DNA of 64,000 bases, from NCBI GenBank assembly GCA_023151115.1, contig JAKLJP010000007.1, positions 195,280 through 259,279 of the forward strand, in the 5' to 3' direction. Of this stretch, positions 49,735 to 58,462 are shown piece by piece (positions within the stretch are counted from its first letter, which is position 1; every line of letters starts with the position of its first letter). The notes below the pieces were generated by a model. It saw nothing but the letters and a program-made list of their open reading frames with translations, ran no database searches and was not told where the DNA came from. Source of the stretch: Anaerolineae bacterium. GTDB taxonomy: Bacteria; Chloroflexota; Anaerolineae; 4572-78; J111. Made by a program: the position numbers and the translations under genes.

Positions 49735-52293
49735 ATGTGGCGACAGTTAACCTTAGCCATACCAGTGGGATTAATTTTTGTTTTAACCGCCTGCCAGCTC
49801 GACGCCGAGCAGCGTTTTCCGCTTATCGCCTGGCAAACTGACACGCCGACGCCTACGGTTACTTTCACCCCTACCCTTACCGCTACCCCAACCCCTCCCC
49901 CCACCAACACGCCGACCCCTACCGCTACCCCCACCAACACCCCGACGCCTACCGCCACGCCGCTGCCCAGCGACCGCCTCCATACGGCTCAGCGCGCCTT
50001 TACCAACGGCGATTACGAAACCGCCCGTGCGGAATTTAGCGCGCTTTTGGCCGACCCCGGCGCTGATGCGCATGAGCGCCGGCTGGCTCTCCATTGGCGG
50101 GGCCGCAGCGAACTGCTGGCGGGTGATGCCGCCGCTGCTGTAGCCAGCCTCGCCATGTTTGTTCGGCAGTACCCCAGCGACGAATTGACCCGCGCCGCCC
50201 AATTCAATTTGGGCCTGGCTTACGAGCAGGCCGGCCAGCCAGACGAGGCTGTGCTGGCCTTGCGGGGCAGTATCATCCCCAACGACCCGGCCAACGTGTA
50301 TATTTATGAACGGATAGGTGATGCGCTGCTGCGGACCAATGCCTACACCGACACCATCGCCGCCTATCAGGAAGGTATTCGGGCTACCGGCGACCTGCCT
50401 TTTCAAGTCCACCTGCGGGAGAGCATCGCTCAAGCCGAACTGGCCCGTAACAACCCGGCCGGCGCTATTGCTCAGTACGAAACCATCTTGAGTGTATCTC
50501 GAATTGAAGCCTACCGGGCCAAGATTTTGCGGCTGCTGGCCGAAGCGCATCTGGCCGCCGGCGAAACCGAAGCCGCCCAGGAACGTTACCTGGAAGCGGT
50601 CAACAATTATCCCCAGGCTCATGACAGCTACCTGGCCCTGGTCGAGCTGGTCAATGCCGGTGTGCCGGTGGATGATTTTCAGCGGGGGTTGGTTGATTAT
50701 TACGCCGGGGCTTATGAACCGGCGGTGATTGCTTTTGAGCGGTATCTAAATCCGCCGGACCCCATCACCAGCACCACTGCCCTGACTTCAACCATTGAAC
50801 TTACCACCTCTGTGGTAACGGTAGGACCGCCGCCCAAAGCCGCCGAAGCGCTCTGGCTGCTGGGCCTGTCGCAGCAGGGATTGGGCCGCTACAACGGAGC
50901 AATCAAGGCCTTCGAGCGTTTAATTGACGACTATCCGACCAACGCCAATTGGGGTAAAGCGTATCTGGAAATCGGCAAGGCGCTGGCCGGGCAGGATAAT
51001 ATCAGCCAGGCCAAAGCCGTTTTTCGGGAGTTTGCGGCCAAAAAGCCAGCCCATCCGCTGGCCGGAGAAGCGCTGTGGCGGGCGGCTCGCCTGGATTTGG
51101 ATGGCGATTTGCTGGACGAAGCTTATACCCATTTGCGCCAGTTGGCCGAAAAATATCCCAGCGACGAGTACGCTGATGATGCCCTGTACTGGGCCGGCTA
51201 TGCTGCTTTCAAGGCTGAAGAGTACGAGCAGGCGCTTATTCCCTGGGCCACGTTGATGGACAAATATCCCGACAGCGATTTGGCTAATTTTGGCGGCTAT
51301 TGGCAGGCCAAAACGCTGCTGGTCCTGGGCCGGCAAGACGAAGCCGAGGCGGTTCTGAAACACCTCTCGACCAGTTCGCTTGATTACTACAGCTTGCGGG
51401 CGCAGGATCTGCTGGCCGGGGTGCAGCCCCACACGGTTCCATTGGCAGTGCCCGGCCCAGTCGAGTTGAGCCGCGAAAAAGCCGAAGCCGAAGCGTGGCT
51501 GGCCGAATGGTTGGACCTGACCGCCTCCGACAATCCGTCCAGCTTGAGCGCCGAAGTGCGGGCCGATCCGGCCTTCCAGCGCGGGGATGTTTTGCTGTAT
51601 TTGGGCTTGCGGGCCGAAGCATTGGTTGAGTTTGAAAAAGTCAAAGATAACTGGTGGGACAACCCCCTGGCGCTGTACCAACTCTCGATTTATTTTCGGG
51701 ATAAGGGCTTGGGCCGGTTGAGTATTGTCACCGCCGCCCGCTTGATTACCCTCTCGCCCGCCGGCGACCCCGAAAATGCGCCTATTTTTGTGCAGCGTTT
51801 GTTTTACCCCATTTTGTTTGACGACCTGATTTTTACCGAGGCTGAACAGCACGAGGTTGACCCGGCCCTGCTGCTGGCCATCATGCGCCAAGAAAGCCTG
51901 TTTGAGCAGTCGGCGGAGTCCATTGCCGGGGCGCGCGGCTTGATGCAGGTCATGCCGGCCACCGGCGATTACGTGGCCGAGCGGAGCGCATTTGAGCGAG
52001 TCTACCACCCCGACCAGCTCTGGCTGCCCTACATCAGCGTTAAATTTGGGGCCTGGTACATCAGCCAGCAGTTGGGTATTTTTGAGGGCAACCAATTTGC
52101 GGCGCTGGCCGCCTACAACGCCGGGCCGGGCCACGTGCTGGAGTGGGTTAAAACTTCCGATGACCTGGATATTTTTGTCGAGCGCATCCCCTTCCGCGAG
52201 TCCAGGGTTTACATCAGGAATATTTACGTTAATTTGGCGGCTTATCGCCGGTTGTACGGCCCTCCCGCGGAAGAGGCAGCGATCAACAATTAG
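49735..52293 (+). CDS. Soluble lytic murein transglycosylase-like lipoprotein with TPRs
   Basis: 852 residues. The lipoprotein signal ends LIFVLTAC (Cys20). A Thr/Pro linker (TPTPTVTFTPTLTATPTPPP) is followed by a long TPR/superhelical part (about 80-650; ALHWRGRSELLAGDAAAAV, YWAGYAAFKAEEYEQAL). The C-terminal SLT domain has DPALLLAIMRQES (catalytic Glu in RQES), GARGLMQVMPAT, and AALAAYNAGPGHV. It cleaves peptidoglycan glycan strands to anhydro-products outside the membrane. The doughnut-like helical part resembles Slt70. It is probably monocistronic. Confidence 0.9.
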   Translation: MWRQLTLAIPVGLIFVLTACQLDAEQRFPLIAWQTDTPTPTVTFTPTLTATPTPPPTNTPTPTATPTNTPTPTATPLPSDRLHTAQRAFTNGDYETARAEFSALLADPGADAHERRLALHWRGRSELLAGDAAAAVASLAMFVRQYPSDELTRAAQFNLGLAYEQAGQPDEAVLALRGSIIPNDPANVYIYERIGDALLRTNAYTDTIAAYQEGIRATGDLPFQVHLRESIAQAELARNNPAGAIAQYETILSVSRIEAYRAKILRLLAEAHLAAGETEAAQERYLEAVNNYPQAHDSYLALVELVNAGVPVDDFQRGLVDYYAGAYEPAVIAFERYLNPPDPITSTTALTSTIELTTSVVTVGPPPKAAEALWLLGLSQQGLGRYNGAIKAFERLIDDYPTNANWGKAYLEIGKALAGQDNISQAKAVFREFAAKKPAHPLAGEALWRAARLDLDGDLLDEAYTHLRQLAEKYPSDEYADDALYWAGYAAFKAEEYEQALIPWATLMDKYPDSDLANFGGYWQAKTLLVLGRQDEAEAVLKHLSTSSLDYYSLRAQDLLAGVQPHTVPLAVPGPVELSREKAEAEAWLAEWLDLTASDNPSSLSAEVRADPAFQRGDVLLYLGLRAEALVEFEKVKDNWWDNPLALYQLSIYFRDKGLGRLSIVTAARLITLSPAGDPENAPIFVQRLFYPILFDDLIFTEAEQHEVDPALLLAIMRQESLFEQSAESIAGARGLMQVMPATGDYVAERSAFERVYHPDQLWLPYISVKFGAWYISQQLGIFEGNQFAALAAYNAGPGHVLEWVKTSDDLDIFVERIPFRESRVYIRNIYVNLAAYRRLYGPPAEEAAINN

Positions 52294-52307
52294 CCCGCCA
52301 GCGCAAA

Positions 52308-52372
52308 AGGCTGAAAACTTTCCAACCTTCCAATCCTCCAACCTTCCAGCCCAATCCTCCAAATTATAGCCT
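52308..52372. repeat. CTTCCAACC-type repeat after the transglycosylase gene
   Basis: Tandem CTTTCCAACCTTCCAATCC and ACCTTCCAGCCCAATCC units, without the facing arm seen in other copies. The family is the same as at 26033-26092 and 34511-34572. Confidence 0.65.
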
Positions 52373-52382
52373 CCAAATCTTA

Positions 52383-52412
52383 TTGTCCTATCCCTGCCAA
52401 TCATGGTATAAT
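52383..52412 (+). promoter_or_regulatory. Promoter of the large sensor kinase gene
   Basis: TTGTCC (52383-52388), an 18-base spacer and a perfect extended -10 TGGTATAAT (52404-52412), 56 bases before the GTG start. Confidence 0.6.
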
Positions 52413-52467
52413 GAGAGTGGCGCTCTCTGTTAACCGACTCTAATCAAAAACAGCAGGATCATCCGTC

Positions 52468-55338
52468 GTGCTTAACTCTCTGCTTAATGCTTTTGGCAGC
52501 CCCGCCGTAACGCTGGCCTATTACCTGTTCACCTTTTTTGCCATTGAAGCGGCCCTGGTGATTGCCTGGGGCCAGTGGCAGCGCAGCGACTCGTTCCGGG
52601 CGCGCCGGCTCACCGTAGCTTTTGGCAGCATGACCCTTTTGCGGGTCGTGCTGTTTGTGCTGGCTTTTATGAGCCGCAGTTCGGTTGAGGTAGCCAATTT
52701 GTGGCTGCCGCCGTTTGAACGGGCCATGGGAGTTGCCAGTTTGGGGTTTCTGGTCTGGGGCTTTACTCCCTTTATGCGTGAAAAGGGCCTGAGCGCAACG
52801 GTACTGCTGGCCATTAATACCCTTTTTGCCTTTGTCTTTTTCTTTCTGGCCGCCGCTTTTGGGACCGGCAGCGATTTCAATCGTACGGGCTGGGACATCT
52901 TTTTTACCGGCTGGCAGCTTTTGTTAGCCATTTTTGGAGCGATCAACTGCGCCTCCAAGCTGGACGACGAGCGAGCCTATGCTCTCTCCAGTTTTGGTGC
53001 GTTGGGTCTGGGCTACCTGCTGCACTTTTTCTCCCTGTCCGGCTACCCTGCGCCGCACAACCCGGTCTGGGTGCGCCTGGTGGAAATGTTTGCCTACCCC
53101 GTTTTCGCGGTGGCGGTTTACCAGGGCGCGATCCAATCGCTGCGGGCGCGGACGCAGGAATATCAGAATTTAAGCCAGATTTCGCTGGACCAAATCAAGG
53201 GCTTGATCAGCCTGTTTGAAGCGACCCGCGAGATTACCTCTTCGCTCGACCTGTCGCACCTGCTGGATGGGGCTACCCGCAGCGTGGCCGAGGCGATTGG
53301 GGCCGATCAATGCGCCATCGCCCTGCCGGAAGACAACTCGGATGATATGTCTCAACTGCGCCTGGTTTCGATTTACAACCCCAGTCGCAAAGGCCGAGGT
53401 GAGTCGGTCAGCTTTCCCCTTAACGATCAACAGGCTATCAAACACGCCCTCAAGCGCAAATACCAGGTGCAGATTGACGAGTACCAGGATAACAACCAAA
53501 TCCGGCTGCTTTTTACCTTGATGGGCGCGCACGATGTCGGCCCGCTGATTATCCAGCCGTTGCTGCAAAAAAATGAGGAGCCATTGGGAGTGCTGATTTT
53601 GGGCAACGCCAACTCCCGGCGCGTTTTTACCGCCACCGAGGCCCAACTGTGCAAAACCCTGGCCGATCAGATCGCAGTTTCGATCAACCATGCCAAAGAG
53701 TATGCGGCGGTATCGGCCAAAGCGCAGCAGCTTTCGTGGACATTGCGCAATCAGGAGTTGGAGACGGGCAAACGCCGGGCGGCCATGGAAACCGAATTGA
53801 AAAAGAGCCGCGAAGAAGTAGCCCTCTTTGCTCAACGCCTGTACGAGTACGAAAAAGCCGAAAAAGTCAACGAGGAGGCGCTGCGACAGGCTCGTGAACG
53901 GGTTGCCAAACTGGAAAAGGCCGTCGAGCGGGCCAAAGTGGAAGTTGACAAAGCCAGCCAAAAAGATAAGCAACTGGCGGCGCTTTCTGCCGAGACCGAA
54001 AGCCACAAAAAACGCCTGGCTGAGCTGGAGGCTGAACGGCAGAGCTGGCAGGAAAAAATCGAGCAACTAGAGCAAGAAACTGTGGTGACCGCTCATTTGA
54101 AGGAAGATTTGCTCGCGGCTAATGAGCGCGCCCGCAAACTGGCCCGCGCCTTAAAAAATGCGCGTACTGTTACTCAGCAAGCCGCGCCTGTTCCGGCGGC
54201 CCTTTCCGGCGCCGAGGCCAATACCCCCCTGGAAGATTTGAGCTGTGGGGTGATTATTGGCGATGCTAATTATAAGATCAATCGGGTTAACGCGGTGGCC
54301 AGCCAACTGTTGGCGCAGCCCAATAAAAAACTCCTCGGCAGCGAGTTGACTGCCATTTTTGAGGATGAACGCTGGCAAAAGGCTTTGGAGCAGGTCAAAT
54401 CCAAAAATGAGCCGATGGTCTCAACCACCTTGAAGGTGGGCGATAACGTCCTGCGGGCCACCATCAGCCCGATGGCTGCTTCCGATGGTAATGGCCGTGA
54501 GGGTACGGTGACTATTCTTTACGATATTACCGCCGAAGCGGAAAGCCAGCAGGCCCGTGATGAGTTTGTCGCTTCACTATCGCAAGAGCTGCGTACCCCC
54601 ATGACTTCGATCACCGGCTATACCGATTTGCTGCTGGGTGAGTCGGTGGGCATGATCGGCGAGATGCAGCGCAAGTTTTTGCAGCGCATCAAGGCCAATA
54701 TCGAGCGGATGGGCAGCATGCTCAATGACCTGATTGGGGTGACGGCCATTGATGCCGGTCAACTGGAAATCCGGCCCGGCGTGGTGGATATGGCCGAGGT
54801 CATCGAGGACACGATTATTGGGGCCAGGGCGCAGCTTGAGGAAAATGAAATTACCCTGACCATGAATCTGCTGGATGACATGCCGCTGGTCGAGGCCGAC
54901 CCAGACTCGGTGCGGCAAATTATGAGCAATTTACTAAGCAACGCCATCAAATCAACGCCGATGGGCAGTGTGATTGAAGTAGCAACGGCTATCGAAAACA
55001 ACACAGCCGCCGCACCGGAAGATGGGCCTGCTTTTCTGAGGGTTTCGGTGCGCGACTCCGGTGGAGGGATTGCCGAAAAGGACTTGCATCGGGTTTTTGA
55101 ACGCTTCTACCGGGCCGAGCGTCCACTGATCGAAGGGTTGGGTGAAACGGGGGTAGGGTTGGCGATTGTCAAATCGCTGATCGAGGCGCATGGCGGGCGC
55201 GTCTGGGTAGAAAGCGAGATCGGCGAAGGTTCTACTTTTCACTTTAGCCTGCCCATCAGCCGCCAATTTAATGATCCCTGGCAGGAGGTAGATATCCCTC
55301 CGCTGGACCTTAGCTCTGACCAGTCCGATACATTCTAA
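52468..55338 (+). CDS. Large sensor-kinase-like protein lacking the phospho-acceptor His
   Basis: 956 residues from GTG 52468 (CAGGA upstream). Residues about 10-215 are seven membrane helices. A GAF domain (about 260-410), a long coiled coil (about 415-560), a PAS domain (about 590-690), a dimerisation helix (about 700-760) and a complete HATPase (LLSNAIKS, VRDSGGGI, TGVGLAIVKSLIEAHGGRVWVES) follow. The usual SHELRTP box reads SLSQELRTPMTSITGY: the phosphorylated His is Gln (codon CAA). ATP binding looks intact. It may act as a phosphatase, a sensor without phosphotransfer, or a partner in a heterodimer. The LysM gene follows 17 bases later. Confidence 0.88.
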   Translation: MLNSLLNAFGSPAVTLAYYLFTFFAIEAALVIAWGQWQRSDSFRARRLTVAFGSMTLLRVVLFVLAFMSRSSVEVANLWLPPFERAMGVASLGFLVWGFTPFMREKGLSATVLLAINTLFAFVFFFLAAAFGTGSDFNRTGWDIFFTGWQLLLAIFGAINCASKLDDERAYALSSFGALGLGYLLHFFSLSGYPAPHNPVWVRLVEMFAYPVFAVAVYQGAIQSLRARTQEYQNLSQISLDQIKGLISLFEATREITSSLDLSHLLDGATRSVAEAIGADQCAIALPEDNSDDMSQLRLVSIYNPSRKGRGESVSFPLNDQQAIKHALKRKYQVQIDEYQDNNQIRLLFTLMGAHDVGPLIIQPLLQKNEEPLGVLILGNANSRRVFTATEAQLCKTLADQIAVSINHAKEYAAVSAKAQQLSWTLRNQELETGKRRAAMETELKKSREEVALFAQRLYEYEKAEKVNEEALRQARERVAKLEKAVERAKVEVDKASQKDKQLAALSAETESHKKRLAELEAERQSWQEKIEQLEQETVVTAHLKEDLLAANERARKLARALKNARTVTQQAAPVPAALSGAEANTPLEDLSCGVIIGDANYKINRVNAVASQLLAQPNKKLLGSELTAIFEDERWQKALEQVKSKNEPMVSTTLKVGDNVLRATISPMAASDGNGREGTVTILYDITAEAESQQARDEFVASLSQELRTPMTSITGYTDLLLGESVGMIGEMQRKFLQRIKANIERMGSMLNDLIGVTAIDAGQLEIRPGVVDMAEVIEDTIIGARAQLEENEITLTMNLLDDMPLVEADPDSVRQIMSNLLSNAIKSTPMGSVIEVATAIENNTAAAPEDGPAFLRVSVRDSGGGIAEKDLHRVFERFYRAERPLIEGLGETGVGLAIVKSLIEAHGGRVWVESEIGEGSTFHFSLPISRQFNDPWQEVDIPPLDLSSDQSDTF

Positions 55339-55355
55339 GGACGAGGTGATAAACC

Positions 55356-56318
55356 GTGTCTTTTCCAGGACCATCAACCAATAATGGAAGTCCGGCCTCT
55401 TCGCCGGTACAGCGCCTGTTGATTGCCATAGGGACATTAGTGGTGGTGGCGCTGACCGTTGTCGCGGCGATTCTTTTGGCCGTACGCAGCCCGGAGAGTC
55501 TAGCCACCGAAACTCCTGTGGCCACACCTACGGCAGTAGTGGTAGTTCCTTCTCTTACCCCTACCCCTTTACCTCCGGCAACGAATACAGCTACGGTTGA
55601 ATCGCCTCCTTCGCCGACCTCCGTTCCGGTAGAAGCGGCAACCAATACCCCTCAACCGCCGCCGGCTACCAACACCCCTGTCCTGCCACCTTCTACGCCT
55701 TTTTTCACCCCCACGCCAATCATCGTGGTGGTTACGCCCACGCCTCTGTCTGCTACCTCGCCCGCTTCAGCGCCCGCGCCAGATGGAACGCCGGGAGCCT
55801 GCCAGGCTCCGCCCAGTTGGACAACTTACACAGTGCAGGTGGGCGACACGCTCAATGCGCTGGCCGAGCGGACCAATGTGAGCGTTTATGACCTGCAACA
55901 GGTTAACTGCTTTACCAATTTGACCGTGCAGCCGGGCCAGACCATCTATCTGCCCTTTACTCCCCCCACCCCGACCATAACCCCAACCAATACCCCCACC
56001 ACGCCGACGCCGACCCCGACCTTAACCGGCACGCCTACGGCAACCCCTCGCGCGCCCGAAATATTTACGGCCGAACCCTCGGTTGACCGGACGACGATTT
56101 TTGTGGTGGGCAGAAATTTTGAAGTGGAGGAAGGCGCCTTTCGGGTTGAACTGCGGGGAGCCACCGGAGTTACCCGGCTGGCCCTGGGAGATTTAAGATC
56201 AACCACCAGTTTTGAAGCTAAACTCCCCCCGGTGGCCGAACTACCAGCCGGCAATTATGATTTACGGGTAATCAACCCGGACGGTCAATTTGATGTTTTG
56301 AGAATTTCGTTGCCGTAA
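55356..56318 (+). CDS. Membrane-anchored LysM protein
   Basis: 320 residues starting with GTG 55356 (GGACGAGGT upstream). One membrane helix (LLIAIGTLVVVALTVVAAILLAV, about 23-45), a Pro/Thr-rich stalk, a single LysM domain (TYTVQVGDTLNALAERTNVSV, about 155-200; binds peptidoglycan or chitin-like glycans), a second Pro/Thr stretch, and a C-terminal IPT/Ig-like domain (IFVVGRNFEVEEGAFRVEL). It follows the kinase gene by 17 bases, so both may belong to an envelope-sensing unit. A terminator follows. Confidence 0.85.
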   Translation: MSFPGPSTNNGSPASSPVQRLLIAIGTLVVVALTVVAAILLAVRSPESLATETPVATPTAVVVVPSLTPTPLPPATNTATVESPPSPTSVPVEAATNTPQPPPATNTPVLPPSTPFFTPTPIIVVVTPTPLSATSPASAPAPDGTPGACQAPPSWTTYTVQVGDTLNALAERTNVSVYDLQQVNCFTNLTVQPGQTIYLPFTPPTPTITPTNTPTTPTPTPTLTGTPTATPRAPEIFTAEPSVDRTTIFVVGRNFEVEEGAFRVELRGATGVTRLALGDLRSTTSFEAKLPPVAELPAGNYDLRVINPDGQFDVLRISLP

Positions 56319-56342
56319 TTAACTAAACTTTTCGCTGTAAAT

Positions 56343-56373
56343 AAAAAGAGACTGTCGCTGGCAGTCTCTTTTT
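56343..56373. terminator. Bidirectional intrinsic terminator
   Basis: AAAAAGAGACTG pairs with CAGTCTCTTTTT across a seven-base loop. It has A runs on one side and T runs on the other, so it serves the LysM gene (plus) and the Calx-beta gene (minus), whose ends converge here. Confidence 0.88.
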
Positions 56374-56391
56374 ATTGCAATGAACAAAATC

Positions 56392-58344
56392 TCAAGGAAT
56401 GGCTTCAATGGCATCAATTTCAGGCCCGTCGCTGCCACTATCAATGGGGGAGAAAATCCGCACATATTGATATGAGCCAGACGGTGCTCCGGCGGCGGTT
56501 AATGGTGCGTCCACGTCTATGGCAATTCCGGTGTTAAGGGGGGCGGCGCCGTACAAGATTGCCATGGGAATGAGGAGGTTATCATTTTCAGGGGGGCCAT
56601 AACCCGCCTGACCAATGTTTGTGTTTGCATCAAGCGTAGGATCACCCCAGTAAAAAACCTGAAACCAGGGGCCACTGGGGGTTTGTCCCACCTCGACAAC
56701 TATCCAATCCATATAAATTTGCAAAGGATTTGGATTTGGTATGGGATTGGTACCTTGTACCTCGTAGTAGACCAAATCAAAATTAGCATCATCACTTCGG
56801 TTAATCGGATTTGATCCCAAATCAATAATCATGCCTGCATCACAGGCAACCCGGGCAAAAACTCCGTTGGGTGAACCTACATTCGGTTCACCAGGGGGAT
56901 AAAGACCAGCGCATAGCCCCGTACCAGTATCATTGTCTATGATAGTCAATGTTGCGGTATTAACCGCACCAAGCATAGCATTTACAGGATTTGCCAGGGT
57001 TAACCCAATAAGCTCGGCAGGCTCATCAAGATTATCATCGGCAATATTGATGGAGAAAGTTTGGCTGGTACTGCCTGGCGGAAAAGTTAAGATACCACTG
57101 GCGGCGGTATAGTCGCTGCCCTCTTCGGCTGTTTGATTACCGGTAGCATAATCAACCGTTACGGTTAAAGCGGAAGCGGCACTAAGCGTGACATCTATTG
57201 GCACCGTTGTAACATCTTCCATCACGCTATAATTGTTGCTGCCAAACTGCACGGATGGAGTAGGGTCATCCTCTATAATTGTCAGAGTAGCGTTGCTTAA
57301 GCCCAATGTGGCGTTGACAGGGGTGCTGAGTTCAAGCAAAACGGTTTCATTACCTTCATTGGCTGTGGCATCATCGGTAATGGAAACATTAAATGTTTGA
57401 TTGGTCTGACCAGGGCTAAAGGTGAGCGTCCCACTGATAGGCGTGTAATCACTTCCCAATGTAGCCGTGCCGCCTGCGAGAGAAGTATAATTTACGGTGA
57501 CAGTCTGCCCGGAGCTGGCGCTCAATAGAACCGTAATGACTGCACTGCCCCCATTCTCGTTAATGTTGAAAGTAGCAGCGTTAAAGGCCACTATAGGTAT
57601 TGGGGTAGAAGTTGGCGTGTCGGTGGCTGTGGCCGTAGCGGTAGGCGTATCGGTGGCTGTGGCGGTGTTAGTCGGGGTAGCCGTGGCCGTTGGGGGTGCA
57701 GTGGTCGGAGGCGAGGTGGGTGGCACGGTAGCAGGATTTGTCGGTGGAACTGTTGCTGGAGCTGTCGGCGGCACGGTTGGTGGAACAGTGGCAGGCACGG
57801 TTGGTGGGACCGTAGCAGGCACGGTTGGCGGTAAGAGGGTCGGCGGGGCGCTGGTTGAAGTGGCCGGAAGCGAAGTCGGCGGCGCTTCTTGTGTCGTCGT
57901 CGGGAGGGCGGGTGTTGCCGGAGCTGGAGCGGGGTTCGATGGGACTGCAGGAGTTGGCGTAGGAGTCGGGGTAGGCAATAAGGTGATGGCTGTGGGTTCA
58001 GGGGTTGGGATCGGATTGGGTAAAATGGCAATACCCAGGCCAACCGCAATAGGCGTTTGCCGGGCTAACAAAGCGGCTTCGTCATGTTCAGCCTCGGCGA
58101 TAATGTCCTCGGATAGGGGGGCCAGCGCCTGGGCCGGGTCGAAGCCATAATCGGCGCTCAGCCGAGAGCGCATGCTGGCATCAACCCGGTCTCGATTGAT
58201 CAACCACAAGGCGCTTTGTGACGAGCAAAAAATACAGCTAAAACTCAAAAGCAAAAACAGCAGCGCAATAATTATTTTACGCCGCTCATCTTTATCTTTT
58301 TCTTTTTGCCCAGATGGAGTTGAGGGTGCTGTTCCTGGTAACAT
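56392..58344 (-). CDS. Secreted Calx-beta domain protein with Pro/Thr stalk
   Basis: 650 residues. A short basic N-terminus and one membrane helix (KIIIALLFLLLSFSCIFC) anchor it. Residues about 110-245 are Pro/Thr-rich with repeated TVPATVPPTVP units and TATATDTPT. Two Calx-beta domains follow (about 250-360 and 365-475; FNINENGGSAVITVLLSA, YSVMEDVTTVPIDVTLSA; TIIEDDPTP and TIIDNDTGT closings), which bind Ca2+ in other proteins. The C-terminal 170 residues form a beta-rich domain (GANGVFARVACDAGMIIDLGS-like; YVRIFSPIDSG). It is probably a surface adhesion or sensing protein. It has its own promoter region, shared with nothing obvious. Confidence 0.82.
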   Translation of the reverse strand: MLPGTAPSTPSGQKEKDKDERRKIIIALLFLLLSFSCIFCSSQSALWLINRDRVDASMRSRLSADYGFDPAQALAPLSEDIIAEAEHDEAALLARQTPIAVGLGIAILPNPIPTPEPTAITLLPTPTPTPTPAVPSNPAPAPATPALPTTTQEAPPTSLPATSTSAPPTLLPPTVPATVPPTVPATVPPTVPPTAPATVPPTNPATVPPTSPPTTAPPTATATPTNTATATDTPTATATATDTPTSTPIPIVAFNAATFNINENGGSAVITVLLSASSGQTVTVNYTSLAGGTATLGSDYTPISGTLTFSPGQTNQTFNVSITDDATANEGNETVLLELSTPVNATLGLSNATLTIIEDDPTPSVQFGSNNYSVMEDVTTVPIDVTLSAASALTVTVDYATGNQTAEEGSDYTAASGILTFPPGSTSQTFSINIADDNLDEPAELIGLTLANPVNAMLGAVNTATLTIIDNDTGTGLCAGLYPPGEPNVGSPNGVFARVACDAGMIIDLGSNPINRSDDANFDLVYYEVQGTNPIPNPNPLQIYMDWIVVEVGQTPSGPWFQVFYWGDPTLDANTNIGQAGYGPPENDNLLIPMAILYGAAPLNTGIAIDVDAPLTAAGAPSGSYQYVRIFSPIDSGSDGPEIDAIEAIP

Positions 58345-58462
58345 GGTGCGCCTTTTGCCCTCATAGCTTACTTCATTTTGTAGTTTAATTCAAGAAGGCT
58401 ATTAAGCCCAGGCTATCTCTATTATACTTGGATCAGGTTTGAAATTGGTTTGAATCAGCCGA

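Noticed and set aside
49840..49970. CRISPR-like or VNTR array in the Thr/Pro stretch of the transglycosylase gene (also 57590-57960)
   Set aside because: The periodicity is that of TPTPT or TVPPTVPA codons in a linker; there are no unique spacers of constant length.
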